Part shown: in pieces, positions 5,327 through 5,659 of the stretch
Layout of the letters: every line of letters starts with the position of its first letter
How positions within the stretch are numbered: the first letter of the stretch is position 1
Assembly (NCBI GenBank): GCA_030038695.1
Contig: JASHSN010000374.1
Coordinates: forward strand, 1 to 5,659
Direction of reading: 5' to 3'
DNA length: 5,659 bases
DNA from: Nitrososphaeraceae archaeon
GTDB taxonomy: Archaea; Thermoproteota; Nitrososphaeria; Nitrososphaerales; Nitrososphaeraceae
The notes under the pieces: generated by a model
What the model was told of the DNA's origin: nothing
The model's database searches: none
What the model saw: only the letters and a program-made list of their open reading frames with translations
Program-made: the position numbers and the translations under genes

Positions 5327-5354
5327 CAGACTAATACCTAAGTATTAACGGTAT

Positions 5355-5375
5355 GAATTTATTCTGGTGATGATC
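5355..5375 (+). promoter_or_regulatory. Upstream elements of prefoldin beta
   Basis: GAATTTATTC (5355-5364) is a weak TATA-like box about 38 nt ahead of the ATG, giving a leader near 10 nt if used. GGTGATGATC (5366-5375) overlaps the expected promoter and contains the anti-SD complement GGTGA, but it lies 23-28 nt from the start, too far for a normal ribosome binding site. Which element works is unclear. Confidence 0.25.
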
Positions 5376-5398
5376 AAGAACCTTACAGTATTATCATT

Positions 5399-5659
5399 AT
5401 GAGCGAACAAGAACTGCCTCCATGGCTAAAAGAGCAGTTGTCACGGCTGCAACAACTCCAGCAGAATTTACAGGCAATTATGATGCAAAAACAACAAGTA
5501 GAAATAGAAATTGTTGAAACGGATAGAGCATTAGAAGAGTTAAAAAAGATAGGGGCACAAGATCCAGTATACAAGAGTGCAGGTCCTATACTAATAAGGT
5601 CACAAAAGGAAGATCTCGTACGGGAACTCGGGGAGAAAAAAGAATTATCAAATACTAGA
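5399..5659 (+). CDS. pfdB: Prefoldin subunit beta, C-terminus cut by window edge
   Basis: Prefoldin beta forms the alpha2-beta4 jellyfish-shaped chaperone that captures unfolded chains and passes them to the thermosome in the cytoplasm. The 87 visible codons begin with a long amphipathic coiled-coil helix rich in Gln and Leu (EQLSRLQQLQQNLQAIMMQK at 12-30 region), continue through TDRALEELKKI (41-51), then the beta-hairpin part with DPVYKSAGPILIRSQKEDL (55-73), which is diagnostic of the family, and enter the second helix. Intact members are about 115-125 residues, so some 30 are missing beyond the edge. The ATG is the only start: no alternative codon lies between it and an in-frame TGA at 5354-5356. 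Prefoldin beta is a usual last member of the archaeal exosome cluster; here the dedA remnant lies between it and pcc1. Confidence 0.94.
   Translation, partial: MSEQELPPWLKEQLSRLQQLQQNLQAIMMQKQQVEIEIVETDRALEELKKIGAQDPVYKSAGPILIRSQKEDLVRELGEKKELSNTR

Noticed and set aside
5383..5574. Minus-strand frame of 63 codons rich in Cys and Ser
   Set aside because: It is the antisense of the Gln/Glu-rich coiled coil of prefoldin beta; such composition is the expected shadow.
1..5659. CRISPR array, insertion sequence, integrase or phage genes
   Set aside because: No direct repeat array, transposase or integrase frame, or target-site duplication was found on either strand.

Overview
The window is archaeal chromosomal DNA. 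It carries the conserved archaeal exosome gene cluster (SBDS, rrp4, rrp41, rrp42, L37Ae, pcc1, prefoldin beta) beside RNA polymerase subunit Rpo3/D. Intergenic sequences hold AT-rich TATA-like boxes about 25-30 nt upstream of starts, and several genes appear to have very short leaders. Protein flavour (the Rpo3 cysteine loop, SBDS and Rrp42 wording), moderate-to-low GC and gene content fit a member of the Nitrososphaerota (Thaumarchaeota). That placement comes from recall, not from a search, so it is an inference; archaeal origin itself is secure.

Layout. Minus strand: bases 1-593 hold rpo3, starting at a TTG and running off the left edge with its last few residues missing. Bases 594-891 are a divergent intergenic region with a TATA-like box for each direction. 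Plus strand: SBDS (892-1581), a 115-nt gap with its own promoter-like box and a possible 15-codon leader peptide, then a tightly packed run rrp4 (1697-2464), rrp41 (2464-3204), rrp42 (3201-4028), eL43/L37Ae (4021-4275) and pcc1 (4229-4534). Every junction in this run overlaps, by 1, 4, 8 and 47 nt. Bases 4535-4809 are non-coding but unusually rich in inverted repeats. Bases 4810 to about 5283 are a decayed DedA-family membrane protein gene with several in-frame stops and lost conserved residues. After a T-rich stretch, prefoldin beta starts at 5399 and runs off the right edge.

How the genes work together. SBDS acts in large-subunit maturation. Rrp4, Rrp41 and Rrp42 form the RNA-degrading exosome (Rrp41-Rrp42 ring with an Rrp4 cap). 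L37Ae is a zinc-finger protein of the large ribosomal subunit. Pcc1 is the dimerising subunit of KEOPS, which makes t6A in tRNA. Prefoldin is a co-translational chaperone, and Rpo3 is part of the polymerase assembly platform. The cluster therefore links transcription, ribosome assembly, RNA turnover, tRNA modification and folding.

I found no evidence of a wholly new system. The items most worth a second look are the dedA pseudogene interrupting the cluster, the 12-bp interrupted inverted repeat at 4653-4709 in the gap before it, the 47-nt overlap of L37Ae with pcc1, and the Rpb3-like zinc loop in Rpo3.
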